Positions 1 to 12,342 of a DNA stretch of 64,000 bases are shown here, piece after piece; position 1 is the stretch's first letter; every line of letters starts with the position of its first letter. Source of the DNA: Tanypteryx hageni. Its lineage: Eukaryota > Arthropoda > Insecta > Odonata > Petaluridae. The stretch covers positions 213,581,504 to 213,645,503 of the forward strand of contig CM054113.1 in NCBI GenBank assembly GCA_028673005.1, read 5' to 3'. The notes under the pieces are model-generated. The model saw nothing but the letters and a program-made list of their open reading frames with translations, ran no database searches and was not told the origin of the DNA. The position numbers were made by a program, and so were the translations under genes.

Positions 1-178
1 TTAGTCTCCCGAACATTAAAAATATATTTTCTACTTTTCATGTCATTAAATTCAAATACCAATCGAATGGGAAACTTATGATCCTTTTTTCCGTATTTAC
101 GAATATTAAAATTTGAAATATTTAGTCTCCCGAGCATTAAAAATATATTTTCTACTTTCCATGTCATTAAATTCAATG
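1..178. repeat. Tandem duplication, 121 bp period
   Basis: Bases 1-57 recur at 122-178 with about two substitutions, which gives a period of 121 bp. The shared part begins with ttagtctcccga and ends with attcaa. The window starts inside the array, so more copies may lie upstream. No coding potential is visible. Confidence 0.85.
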
Positions 179-1373
179 AAAACCGCTAAATCGTTAATTT
201 TCATGTATCCACGTTAAATTTGTAAGTAATACCACAATATTATTCCAAATAAACAAAATGTAACTAAATAAATGGTAAGGCACGCGGTTAGTAACATGGA
301 AATGCAGCTGTTAAAAAAAATCATGACTCGAACTATGATACACATCCTGTCTAATTACAAATGATAGTCAGGCCATCCAGTATATAATTTACTGCGGTAA
401 CATAATTTTCTCACGGATTTCACGGAAGATGGTATTTTCTGTGAAACAAAAAATAAAATTTCACCTTTTCTGGAAAACTTTGATCGTTCGATGTATACTG
501 TACACTTTAAAAACGAATTCTAACTGAGAAGCATCAAGTAATCCGGCGGATATATGAAGAGATTCAAATTGGGTATGACGCGAGTGTTACGCCCAGGAGA
601 ATATACATGGTAGTAGTAGGGTGCCATATTAAAAGGGTGTGGTTTCTGAAATGACATCGGAGAGGCCATATTGAGAGGATGTCATAAATGTCAGAGATGA
701 ATGGAATTGCTCCCACGAGATGTCGTGCACCAAGATTAAAGCCAGAGATGAATGGGGAAAGGGTTTTGGGAACAGCAACATGGCAGCATCGAGAACATAG
801 CCGGTCAGCTGCAGTGAAAATTGAAATAAATCTCGAATATACCATATAATTTCAGGATTTAATAACTCTCCAAAACCAAAGCAAAACAATTAATTTTAGG
901 AACCAATCGCACATGATAAGCGAATGGATGCCACAGGTTGAATTAATAATGCGCTCTTCTTTTGGTGCTGTCTGAAGTTAAACAGCTTGGAATAATTGAT
1001 CAAATAGGTTTCCGTTTCAAACTAAACAAACGTATTACAAGAGAGCGGAGCAGGTAATATAATTGTATCAAATATATTGACTTAATTCGGGCGGAATAAT
1101 TTCTACAACGCAATATTTTTTATTGTAGCAAGTAGAGAATTGAAGCGAAGCAATGTTTGAAGTAAATAATGCAGGTCAAAGGATCGAATCTTAAATAGGT
1201 AATACAAGATGTATTATAATTAACATGTTATTGAACCTTCTAAACGCTTTATATTTGGAAAAGTTAGTAAAATAAGTCTTACTAATTTGCCAAATACATA
1301 TTTAAGTAGCCAACTCATACTAACATCAGATTACCATACTCAAATTAGGATGGGTAATACCTGGCTAAAGTAA
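179..1373. other. AT-rich DNA, nothing recognised
   Basis: I see no gene, RNA or terminal inverted repeat here. Short open frames around 564-889 on the minus strand have no recognisable motif. The phrase agagatgaatgg occurs twice, near 695 and 745, which suggests a small local duplication. Confidence 0.5.
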
Positions 1374-1719
1374 TTATGCAGGATGTTTGGTTTCTAAGTG
1401 GCGACGAAGAAGAGAAGGCTTGAGGCTACTGTATGCAAGAACAACATTGCAAATTACACACTGTGGTGTCATCATCACCAATATAAGTGAACCCAGGTTT
1501 GATGTAATCTTTGCCATATTTTCTTTTCTTGAGACGTAATATTCCTGACTCGGAATGTACCGGGTCATTTATTTCTGAAAGTTGGTGACACTCACCGGGT
1601 TGATTCTGTTGAAATTCTGTGCACTGATGATGCGATTGAAAACTTGTGGTTGCTGACTGACTGTTTTCTTCCTCACTTGCCACTTTTTTAACACTTCCAG
1701 TTTTCAACCAATTGTCCAT
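1374..1719 (-). pseudogene. BED zinc-finger N-terminus of a hAT transposase, frameshifted
   Basis: Reading leftward from an ATG at 1719, the frame begins MDNWLKTGSVKK and reaches KRKYGKDYIKPGF. It then shifts frame and continues as TPQCVICNVVLAYSSLKPS and RRHLETKHP before a stop at 1374. This layout matches the N-terminus of ZBED5/SCAND3-like hAT transposases: a basic stretch, a Cys-X2-Cys pair and a His-X4-His pair that together make the DNA-binding BED finger. All four presumed zinc ligands (CVIC, HLETKH) are present. The RNase-H-like catalytic core and dimerisation domain are absent. One frameshift plus the truncation make it a pseudogene; it would have bound the element's ends. Confidence 0.82.
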
Positions 1720-2270
1720 TATGGGTATTATTTAGCGAAATATAAAAATGGAACTATATATTCAATAGGTATGGGAAGAAGGAAAAAAAATAAATCGGCA
1801 CCAAAGCACTCACATCGAAACAGAAATGAAACCTTTACGCTGTAACAAAAACCAAAGACTGAAAACTCTTACACATCACTGATTACGAGAAACGACCAAT
1901 AAATACACAATATACATAAAATGAACATAGGTAGACAAGTCCAGCGCAGGGAAATCCCCTCGTAGTCTCGCATCTGGAGAATCCCAAAGTAGTGGCCTAG
2001 GGAAAAACTCATGACAATAAGTCATCCAGAGTTTACACTGCTATTAAATAAAACATATTTTGAAACGATTTAAATGTAATAGGCCATTTACGACAGTACT
2101 GTAATAGAAAATATATTCATTACCGTAATTTTGATGGCATTTATTGAAGTATGCTTATTAAATAGATATCCATTAGAAAAAATCATCCATTATATATAAT
2201 TTTTGGCGAACTCTCTGAAAATCTTCGCGAACCCCTTGGGGGTACGCGAACCACCGGTTGGGAACCACTG
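1374..2270 (-). mobile_element. hAT transposon, 5'-end fragment (ZBED/SCAND3-like)
   Basis: On the minus strand the sequence starts at 2270 with cagtggttcccaacc, a hAT-type terminus. About 60 bp of matching subterminal sequence follow, then roughly 500 bp of leader and the start of a BED-zinc-finger transposase. Bases 2271-2278 (ctctatgc) would be one 8 bp target copy, but no second copy or opposite terminus was found. The element therefore appears truncated at about 1374, soon after the zinc finger. Assignment to hAT is known family behaviour; the truncation is inferred from the missing remainder. Confidence 0.8.
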
Positions 2271-2400
2271 CTCTATGCTATAACCGAGTTTTTCATCACA
2301 CCACCAAAGACAAGAGCATTCTTATTGATTATTGCCAGTAGAATTACGGAGTAAGGTCTATTAACCTAAATATATGCTCTATCTTGAAACCTATCTCAGC

Positions 2401-2530
2401 AAACTCATGCTGTAATGAAATTAAATTTAGTTTTGGAATAATCACAGGCATTAAGTAAATAATTTAGAAAACTCATGCTGTAATGAAATAAAACATAGTT
2501 TTGGAATAAGTACAGACATTAAGTAGCGGT
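2401..2530. repeat. Two-copy tandem repeat, 67 bp period
   Basis: The phrase aaactcatgctgtaatgaaa occurs at 2401 and again at 2468, each followed by a similar tail (tagttttggaataa, then acaggcattaagta or acagacattaagta). Two diverged copies are seen and no coding content. Confidence 0.85.
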
Positions 2531-2609
2531 ATGAGTAAATTACATCATTCTAATTTACAAGCATAATGAAAACATGACGGGTATGTGTGGATTAAGTATT
2601 AAAATTGAG

Positions 2610-2795
2610 GCACTTCCATTCTTTCTCCTTTTCTCTCTTCCTCTTTCTCATTCTGCTCCCTCCCATTCTCTCTCTCATCCTCGCTCCTTCCCATTCTCCC
2701 GCCCTCTCTCCTTCCCATTCCCATCAATCTCTCGCTGCCATTCTCCTTTCTCCCTCCTTCCCATTCTCCCTCGCTTTCTCCTTCACAATTTTCCT
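2610..2795. repeat. Pyrimidine-rich minisatellite-like tract
   Basis: About 185 bp of nearly pure C/T contain repeated variants of ctccttcccattctc. Open frames here are composed of Ser, Pro, Phe and Leu and are compositional artefacts. Confidence 0.8.
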
Positions 2796-2799
2796 TAAA

Positions 2800-5400
2800 T
2801 AAACGTAACTATCTCTCTCAGCGTAATATATATGAAGATCTTACATACAGAATGTATATGTAATTTTTAAACATAACGCGAGGCAAAGTTCATATTCACG
2901 AAACATATTATTAGATGGATTTTATATTTTTACTTTTTAATGATTATAAAGCGTCGTTTCATTAAAATAAATTTATAAATTTTATTTTTGTTTTTAGTCA
3001 TATGTTAAAAATTTATTCAGCTTTCGCAGGAAATGTACTGAAAATCTATTTAGAAAATTCAGCAATATTAATCTCTATATCTGACTTAGGAACCCTCATT
3101 AACACAATATTAATGAGTAATGGAAAATTAATTCATGTTCGTTACTGTCGTATTGTTTATCGTTACTATACTATTGTATAAATTTCAAAATAGCTTCAAA
3201 ATTTCGTGAATATGTTGATATATGCGACGCCTAATTATTATTCCAGCCAATCATACATAATTACACAATTTTGCGTTCATCGATTTGACGCGTATTCAAA
3301 AATCGATGGGTAGGAAAGCAAAATTTCGTTCTTTTAGGCGTTCGTTGTTTCAAGTTCTGAACTCCTTTGATGATTCTAAGTGATTTTAATATGCGAATGA
3401 TTAATGTGCTACACTCATCCCCGTTTTAATCAAGCAAAGATAATCAACTCTCCTTGAATCAAACACGTGACATCAATGTTGGCAGCAAGCAGCTTAAAAT
3501 ATAAAAGTTACTCTGCTAAGTAATTTCTGAAAGTTTGATCGTAAAAGATAAAAGTATTTGAGTTTGAGCCGTTTTTTTATTTTCCAATTTAACTAACAAC
3601 TTGGAATTATTTTGCGCACTGACAGGGGAAGAGTGAACCGAATACATAAGCGATTTATCTAGAAAAAGGAGCTATAAATGAGCAATCATTGTCCTTTGGA
3701 TGTCAATATGATCAAACTTATTTAGTGCGTCTCAGTACCTAACGCAAAGGGAGATAAGTTTCGACATTGTTCGTTAGACCTTACCAGTAAATAGAAAGAG
3801 ACAAGTAGATCAAAGGCGTTACTTTGCAAGGGAGGGCGTGATCCTTCAGATCGTCGCATTCAAGGTCTTTATTAATTGCAGACAATTAATTCAGGTCGAT
3901 AGCGACTAATTGAGTTTACTGGGTAAGAGGATTATGGGTTCTCTTTCGCATGATCGCGCGCTCATTTGACTAATGAACGTCATTGTCAATAGTAAAATAT
4001 GGAGGCCGCGTCAGTGCAAGGTAAGCCCGAACGCAAACTGTTTCGCCACGAACTCCTCTTTCCGTCTTTTAACGATGAGCTTATTGCAAAGCCTGTTCGC
4101 TAGGAGAATTGCCCTAAGTGATTTTGCGAAAGAATGGGAGAAGCGGGGGAGAGAGGCAAGAACAGCGTTGCCAAGTTGCATTAAGTTACGAGTCGCTTCT
4201 TTCCTCCTAACGACAGGCTTCATATTACGCCAAAACATGGAGAGTATTCCTGGTGGTAGTATTCAGCAGCTCCTACTTCTCCACATTCCAAATAATCTTA
4301 AAAATTCTCAAAGGCATTATTCCTTCGACTGAATTATTTTAATGTTGTTTTAATAGAGAAAACTCAGTCGTATCAAGGATGACCATCGGGAATAAATAGC
4401 TCGTCAGTTGGATTCCAGCCATAAGGTGAGCTCGATAATTCTCTTCGGCTTGTTGGTTACAATAAACCACGATGATACAAAAATTCGCCTGTTCAATAAT
4501 ATTCCTGAATTCCAAAAGAACGATGGTTTAAAAAAATCATCGCATTTTGCAAAGATTCACTCCTGTGGAAAGTTTTAGAATAAAGGAATCATTCGATACA
4601 TTTCCATGTGGATTTTGAAACGGGATTAACTGGACGAGTTATCTCGTTGTGGGAGCACGCAGTTTGACAATATTCACTTTGATTGCGTATAAAAGATTGA
4701 CTTTCGAGGACTTTTTTGGAAGCCTCTCGAATTTTATTGTATTTAAACTGTTCTAATTTCATCGCATGAACCTTAAGAGTGATAACATCCACCATAATAC
4801 CAATAATTCCGTATAGCTTCATTGTTTGAAGTACTTAAATGAACGTTATCCGGAAATGTATTTTCCTTACTCGGGTGTTAAAAAGAATAATATATCAGGT
4901 ACATTGTGTGCATCCATTTATACATAGAGAATATTTTTGAGTGTGTTGGGTGACTATCACGCAAATAGGTATCAAAATACACCTTGAAAGCTTGTCTAGG
5001 CAGGAAGAGGAGTTGACGGGCGCAGATTTAGGGAACTGGTGTTCGCCTTGGTTTTGATTGCAAAAGGAATCGTAAAACTTATCTTTCTCTAAATTTATTC
5101 CAATAAAAAACCTTTAATATTAAATGAAAAAATGAGATTAAGGGAAAACACGTCCCTCAATCCGATATAAAAAAATTTAAGTCGTAAAATTATTTCTGCT
5201 GAATTAGCGTTATTTTTTTAGCTCCTTCCTCATCTTATGCAAAAACTCCTCGAATTTGGATATTTCCATTCAGTATCGTCATAGAGTGTGAGGAGGGAAA
5301 AGGTTCCTTTTCACAGAACTCTAGGTCTCATTAAAAGCTAAGAGGAAATAGTATGAAACGTGGGCCAATGTAAAAAGTTAAAGGGAATCGGGATGCGAAA
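2800..5400. other. Unassigned DNA with one dispersed repeat
   Basis: No transposon end, RNA gene or recognisable protein was found except for the dispersed repeat at 3200-3415. A 119-codon frame begins at 3973 on the plus strand, with an overlapping 75-codon minus frame. Neither shows a motif, so neither is called a gene. Confidence 0.5.
3200..3415. repeat. Dispersed repeat, also at about 13520-13765
   Basis: The section containing atcgatgggtaggaaagc, ttcgttcttttaggcgttcg, gatgattctaagtgatttt and aatatgcgaatgattaatg matches 13640-13765 in the same order and orientation, with perhaps 15-20% difference. The flanking aaaatttcgtga also matches near 13520. The second copy lies in the centre of the large palindrome at 13020-16050, so this may be a solo piece of that element family. 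Confidence 0.75.
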
Positions 5401-5870
5401 AAAGAATTCAAATAAACGATAAGTTACAGAGAGGAAGGCAAGGAAAAGGATAAGAGAGGATAAGATATAGAAGTGAAAGGAAAAAACGGTGGAGAGAGGA
5501 GGAAGGAGATAGAGTGGAGAGGGAGGGAGAGAGGAAGGAATGGAGAGAGGAAGGGATGGAGAGAGGAAGGGAGGGAAAAAGGGAGGAAGGTGAAGAGAGA
5601 AAGGAGACGGAGGGAAAAAAGGAGAGAGGTGGTAAAATCGATAAAGATAGGATAAGAGAAAGGTGAGAAAATAGATAAAGAGAGAATATGAGAGAGAAAA
5701 TAAAGGAAGAGGAGGAAGATAAAGTGATAGGAAGGAAGAAAGCCAGAGGAAGAGACTGAGAGATAGAGAGGGAGAAGGAAGTAGAAGCATAAGGGAGAAA
5801 GATAATAAAAGGCCTTGAGGAAGAGAGAGTCCGCGAGGATGTTTATTAGGAAGTCGGACGAATCCTACGA
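5400..5870. repeat. Polypurine (GA-rich) tract
   Basis: Nearly 450 bp are dominated by gagagaggaagg-type sequence on the plus strand. The 192-codon minus-strand frame across it is mostly Ser, Leu, Pro and Phe, as expected from CT repeats, and is not treated as a gene. Confidence 0.85.
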
Positions 5871-5916
5871 GATTAAAAAAATACAAGAGACGCGCACGTT
5901 TTCCGTTGCCTTCCAC

Positions 5917-7500
5917 TTTCTCGTTCCTTTCAATGGAATTCCGTGACTGGCTTCTTAGCGCCTTTCCCTAAACCTCCCTCTTCCCTCCCTGGCCTCCTCC
6001 CTCTTTAGCCCATCCTTCCTATCCAACCCCTCTGATCCTCTTTCCTCCCAATTCCGTGTCTACTCTATTGAATTTGGGTGTTTGTAATATTCGTTAAAAC
6101 GTCTCAGGCTTCTAAAATCTTTACTTTAAAAGAACATTTCCTCCTTCTTCCCTCCATCAACCTCTCTCTCTGGAGAGTCTCAAACAACAGAATGATAAAT
6201 TGAGGACGATTTCTGCCATTTTGTCTCGCTCCGTCCTCCTTGCAGGGAATTAGAAAAACTGCTGCAGAAGGTGAGTCGCATGGTATTCTTTATTAGTATA
6301 TGAGACAGCTTTCTTTTTCTCCTATTTCTATGCCTCGCGTTTCTCTGACTCGAATCCTTGCGGAATTCTGGCTGGACCTCTTGAGCAATCGCATCCTCTC
6401 GCAGGAAATAATGAAATGTATCTCGCTCTTCTTTTCCCCATTTCTAGGTATTACCCACCTTCATCCAGCGCATGCTTTTCCCCTTTCGTTGCTCTGTACG
6501 TTCTCCTATCAATTTCCTTTCTTTTCTCTTCTCTCTCGATTCCTCTCTCCTTATTTATTTATTTATTTTATTGGGATGGTTGGAATAAACGACCCATCTA
6601 GATCACAATGCTTTACTTCCTACGCCTGTTCTCCTCTTTCTCCCTTACTGGTCCATTATTCCACTTCCATTTTTATCTCACTCCTATTCGTGCCTTTCTT
6701 TCCCTCCTCTTTTCTTAATTTTTAAAGTGCAAAAATCTATTGCAAAAGTTTAATTTAGCTATTTTTTTCTTTCTAAATACATGAACACTTTACCACACAA
6801 TTTAATCACCCTCTGTCATCCAGATTTTCATTGTTTTTAATAATTATTGTAAGTTTATAACAATTTGTATTGACCGCACATCCTAAATGTTTTCTAGAAG
6901 AAGGAGACTATTAAGCATCATTATCGATATTTCTATTTTTCCCTTTTTTCATCTCCATATGTCCTTTCTCCCCTTTCTTCTCCTCTCTCTTCCTCCCTCC
7001 CTATGTTCACCTCTGCCTTTTCTCTTATAGTCATTCCTGGAGAATAAAGACATTTCAATGTCCGTATCTTTATCCTTTGCTCTTTTTCTCTCCCTCCTTC
7101 CCCATACCATATTCCTCTCTCCTCCTTACTATTAGCTCCTCTCTTCTCCACCCTCTCTCACCATCTGTACTGTTTCTTTTTCTATCGTCCTTCTTTATAT
7201 ACCTACCCTTTCCCAATCCTACCTTCTCTTCTTTATATCTCTTCCCAAGGCATTTTTTACCTCGTCTTCTCTCATTAGGGGTTAGGTAGAAGATGGGACT
7301 TTCTAGTTTCAATCTCGCCCCAAATAAAGACCATATCTAACTTAATAGTCTCTTCCTCCCTCTGCTTCTCCCTTTCCTCCCTTCGTCTCTCTCTCTCTCT
7401 CTGCTCTTCACTATCTTTCTCTTCCATACTTTTTATTTATTTTTTCCATCTACTTCGAAGCACCTACTCCTTCCTCTCCGACTTCTCACTCGCTTCCTTC
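5917..7500. repeat. Stretch of pyrimidine-rich low-complexity DNA
   Basis: C/T-rich runs (5960-6060, 6120-6180, 6420-6720, 6930-7500) alternate with short AT-rich pieces. A TTAT tetranucleotide run lies at 6551-6570. Open frames of 61-141 codons are low-complexity Ser/Leu/Phe/Pro strings. Confidence 0.7.
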
Positions 7501-10500
7501 TTCGTCCCTTTTAAATAGACGACCACGACACGGAAAGAATTAGCTATCTTACTCTCTAACTCTCCCGCGCGTTCCACGAGCGGCTTTTCCTCCTCTAGCA
7601 CGTCGCGCTCTCTGGGAGCAAATAAAAATACTCTTATAGACTAGAAGCTGCTCCTCGAGGATGTGACTCGGAGGAGGATTTGAGGTCACGAAGTGACGGC
7701 AAAGGAATTGAAGGATGCTGCTGAACTTTATGTCGAAGCTATTCCTCCTTTTCTATGCATTTTTATGAAGTCTTAAGATAGTCGTACGTGACGTCTCACG
7801 TGTTTGTTTTGGCACGTGTTATACGGAAGTTGGCGTTTGACGAGGCGTTCAGAGTGAATAAAATTTTATTCCATTCTGGGATGAATGAAATCTTTTTATG
7901 ATTTTAATCAATTCAATAATTACACGGAAATAAACACGTTCAAAAATATTCTGGTAATCGACATAATGTGTAATAATTATTTAAATTACTTTATTTAAAG
8001 AATACTTAATAACCCAATACAATTTCTGCATCGATATGACATGAAGACTTCAGTCAATTGCTTAATGAGATTTTGATTAAATTTCATCTTTTCATACACT
8101 GGAAAATAAAAACATTACCTCGATTCCAATAACAACGCTAAGCTTCGGAATTGGAGATGAAAGTTTTGCTCGTTAAAAAATATCGATTTATGCGTCATCT
8201 AAATTCTTTAATTTCAAGTTCAACTATTTAGCAAAGTAATCGAAAAAATCGGTGGGCAGACACAAGTTACTACAGTAATTAAGAGAGGGTTTCCAACCTA
8301 AACAAATCCTTAGAATCGAGATACCCGAAGAAAAACGCGAAGGCACAACGAATGGTAGAATCGAGTTGTTTTTGCTGCCATCTCAATGAGTTTTCATGTT
8401 TATCAAAAAGGATTTATTCGCTATTATTCGCACCGTCAGGAACAAGCTTGCCGGATCGTTCCAACAATACACCACTTTGTGTCGCGACTTAGGTGAGGGT
8501 ATTTAGTGCTGCGCTTGCAGGCCAATTTAGATGCAAAGTTTTGGACGCTGGTTTTAAGATGATTGGTGACGAAGGGCGACGCTATTGTTAGGGTTCGACC
8601 TACTGAGACGGTAGTTTAACATTGAATGGGCAAACCCTACCTCCCCACGGCGGTTCAACCACTCTTTTTGATGACGACGGCCGTTTAGCATTGCTGCGCA
8701 CGATAGCAGTTTCCCTCAAAATACGATTTCTCCGCAGCCTTCCCTAACTCCCAGTTCCCGTCCTCTCTATCTCACTCTCTATACCTCTCTGGTTTGCACA
8801 CATGCTGATCCGCGATGCAGGGATACGTCACGAAATTTATTTCTCCGGTCTCACGGCTACCCCTTATCCTACAATATCTCGCCCCATTGTGCCGTTGCCT
8901 GGAAACGTCGTGTATGCAATTCCCTCCCTAATGCTTAGGGCGCCTTTCAGCATCGATTTTCGTTCAAAATCACCCCGTGTCGTTAGAAAATGAAGAAAAA
9001 ATTGCAAACTTGCCCACATTGCAGGCGAAACGATCAACGGAATAAAATTAAAGTTTAAACGAGTAATCATCTACAATTACTTATTATAACTGACCGGGCA
9101 TGAAAAAGGATATTTCCTAGTATCCAGCACGCCAAGGCCGAATTGACGTATGAGGTTCATAAAATCTTTTGGATGCTCACAAAAGATTTAAAAAATAAGT
9201 AATTGGGGCCGGAAGTAATTATTCACTAGGTATCCATCACGCAAAAATAATCCTTTAGAGCCGTATTTTTTAATCAGTCAAAACAATTTCTATCCTTGTA
9301 CAAGAACATTTAAAAATTTTAGAATAGGACTCTTCGTAATTTGAAATGTGTTAAATTTAGGCTCGTCTTTATTAAACTTATCATAAGCTTCGATGAGAAT
9401 TTCTGCATAAAATTATGAAATATTTCCCATGGCACACCTAAAGGTCGATATCGACAGCAATGATGCATTGTTAAAAATCTTATTTGACTGAATTACTATC
9501 GAAGTGACTCATAAATCCAATAACATTATCAATTTCACCAAAATCCTAGTGCTTTTAATTACTGCTATTATCAATTTTGCCGCAGGCGTTTGCGCGCAGA
9601 CATTGCAGGAAAAACAAGTCCAATTTTTATTGATATTTGATCATTGTTATCTCTCAATTGATATTGATTATAGTATTGTGACTATGCCTGTAGAACATTG
9701 AATAAAAATTCGGTACCTTATTCAGAATTATGAATTAACTTTTAAACATTTATATATGAAAAATATATCAACTGAAATCAATGAATTCATCTTTTTTATT
9801 CTATTCATTTTATCAAAAAGGAAATAATTTACGATTGCGCCCTAAGATAATAATGCTTTTTAATATTTTGATCGCAAAATTATAGACAGATACAATCTCG
9901 ATAAAATATTAATTTAATTATGCTCTAATATGACTGCAATAAATTTAAGTAAAGCTGCAATTTTAAAAATATTACAACTGTGCTTAAAATCTAGCCGGAT
10001 TTGGAGAGTAATTAGAACTGAATCGTCTCGGCTTACGTATATTTTATCCAAAGATGGGTAAAAATCACTGAAAACTTATTAAAGGAAAAATGAATCGCAA
10101 ACTATTAAAAATTACAGGAATGAGAATTTAAAACGCCAATGTCACAGATAAAACTTTCACATCTACCATACTACCCAAAATATTTTGCACCAAAGTCATA
10201 TAAACTATAAAATTCTTGAATTAAATTATTTTGCCATAGCAAAATATATTACACCAGAGCTTTTCATAGCTAAATCACGGAAAATTTAAATTTGTGTAAA
10301 GCCGTCGGACACTTTATTAAGGCAGAAATATTCTATCGCGCATCGAAAATACAAAAATTACATCTCTGATGCCGAGATAAACATTTTTTCCTTCTTTGCC
10401 TATGCAATCTCTTTCCGCAGATTTATTTTATAAAAAATAAACCAGTTTTAAAACATAATCGGATATTAAAGTTTCGGTTCAGGTTTTGCTCTCTCCCTTT

Positions 10501-11160
10501 TTGGAAAAAATCTATTTTGTTTTGGTTCGCCTTCTTCCTACTCATTTCTCACGCCCACACGCAGTCGAAGATTTACGATTTTGTTCGCGATTTAAATGCG
10601 GAACGGCGGAACCAAGCCAGAAACGGCCACTCTCTCTACCATCGCTACCCGACTGTGAAGAGAGGTCCATTTCTCCCTCCTTCTCCCCACAGTCTAGGGC
10701 CCTCTGATCCAGCTCCTGAGTCCTATAAAACGTATAAGTCGGAATGGGAAGAGAGAGAAAGAGAGATTGGGTGAGGGAGGGAGAGAGAGAGAGATGGAAG
10801 GGAGAGACGGAATAAATACCCTTATGACCAACCTCGTCTCAATATCGAGATCAAAACGACGAAAAATTAGCAAAAATCGTAGTGAAAACTGCGTGCTGCA
10901 TGGAAAAGAGATCACGAGGTAAATAAGTAGAGAAAGAGTCACAAGGGTTGTATGGCATGGAAGAGGTGGGGTTTGGAAAAGGCGTTGTAACGGGCACATT
11001 TACCTTTGCTCCAGAAATTCGTTTACACCACCATAAAAATGGCATTGCTCTTTCTACTCCACCTCTCTCTCTCTATCTCTATGGTGTACATAAGCCCTTT
11101 TGAAACAAATAAAAAAACGACCGATAGGTCACACACAGTATATCTATCATCATTATACAT
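7501..11160. other. Unassigned, mostly AT-rich DNA
   Basis: No repeat family or conserved protein was recognised. A GA-rich run lies at 10745-10815. A frame at 10517 begins with a hydrophobic leader (MFWFAFFLLISHAHTQ) that looks like a signal peptide, but the rest is featureless and runs into the GA tract. The 7560-7700 and 8440-8960 parts are richer in G+C and CpG than their surroundings, without further evidence of function. Confidence 0.45.
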
Positions 11161-11198
11161 CGACGACTCTTACATAGGAGGAGGAGGAGGATACAACA

Positions 11199-12342
11199 TA
11201 CGAGTAGTTGGTGCTTGCATTCTGCAAGCATATCATCTCAAGATAAAAAGACATTCATTTTTCATATTTCTTCATTACAAATATATTTTTAATTCTAAAT
11301 ATTTCACCTCCGGAGCGATTTTCGTTTTTCCCTTATGTAAAAATAATAGATTAAAACAATCCCAAAACTTTGCAATTTTAAGAATTTTATATTTTTTCCA
11401 TTATGGGGTACTAATGTTACACATTTCTGCCAAATTTTAAAGTTGTAGTTCTTCCAGAAGTGAAATAATATTTTTCCAATTGTTTAAATTTTAAACATTT
11501 TTAACGGCCGTCGCAATATGTTTATGGAGAGATTAAAATGTTTATTTGTGTAAATGTACTACTTTGTACATTACTTGAAAATTTCAGCTTCCTAGCTCAT
11601 CCCGTAATGACTAAACAGTTATCTATTTTTTTAAACTTTAAGAATTTTTAACTGCCAAAAAAATTAAAATATCATAATTTGTATAATCCCTATTTCGTTT
11701 TTTTAAGAGTTCTACTTATAAAAAAAATTTCAACTCCGTAGCACATTTGAAAATACATTAACCTTGAAAATTTGTTTAAACAATTGCGAATTTTTAGCGG
11801 CCGCATTGTTGCACTTTTTCAAGATATTCGTTTTTTCTAGTTGGTTTTGCACAAAGTGCTACCTATGAAAAAAATTTCGAATTTCTAGCACATCTGGAAG
11901 TGCCTAAACATTAGTATCCTCCTATATGTTATATCCTCTGTAAGAAACGTCGATATTTTCAAGTTATGTACAAAGTAGTGAATTAGCACAAAAAACATTT
12001 CAATTTTACCATAAATGAATTTCGGCGGCCGTTAAAAATTATTTAAATTTAAACAATTAGAAAATATTATTTGACTTCTAGAAGTGCTACAACTTTAAAA
12101 TTTGGCTAAATTGTGTAGCATTAGCACCCCATAATGGAGAAAGTGTAAATATTTTAAAATTGCAACATTTGGGGATTGTTTTAAACTATTATTTTTACAT
12201 TTGGGGAATACGAAAATCGCTGCGGAGGTGAAATCTTTAAAATTAAAAAAACTATTTGTAATGATGAAATGTCTGTCTGAAAAATGAATGTTTTTTCAAG
12301 GTGAGATGAAATGCTTGCAATATGCAAGCACCAACTACTAGT
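11199..12342. mobile_element. Foldback element with about 315 bp inverted arms
   Basis: Left arm 11199-11513 begins gtagttggtgcttgcat and ends aacggccgtcgc. Right arm 12023-12342 is its diverged reverse complement, running from cggcggccgtt to aagcaccaactac. Between them are about 510 bp, partly inverted again (ctactttgtacatta near 11560, tgtacaaagtag near 11970) and containing another gcggccgc near 11800. A third arm copy lies at 63175-63520. No transposase frame or clear target duplication was found, so the superfamily is unknown; outer limits may extend to about 11165 and 12377. Confidence 0.8.

Noticed and set aside
1..178. CRISPR-like direct repeats
   Set aside because: Two long diverged tandem copies only, in a eukaryotic context; no regular short repeats with unique spacers anywhere in the window.
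5338..5916. 192-codon minus-strand open frame
   Set aside because: It is a Ser/Leu/Pro/Phe string read from a GA/CT-rich tract; no domain and no neighbouring exon signals.
10517..10774. Signal-peptide-like start (MFWFAFFLLISHAHTQ) that could mark a secreted protein
   Set aside because: The following residues have no cysteine pattern or domain and the frame runs into a GA tract.
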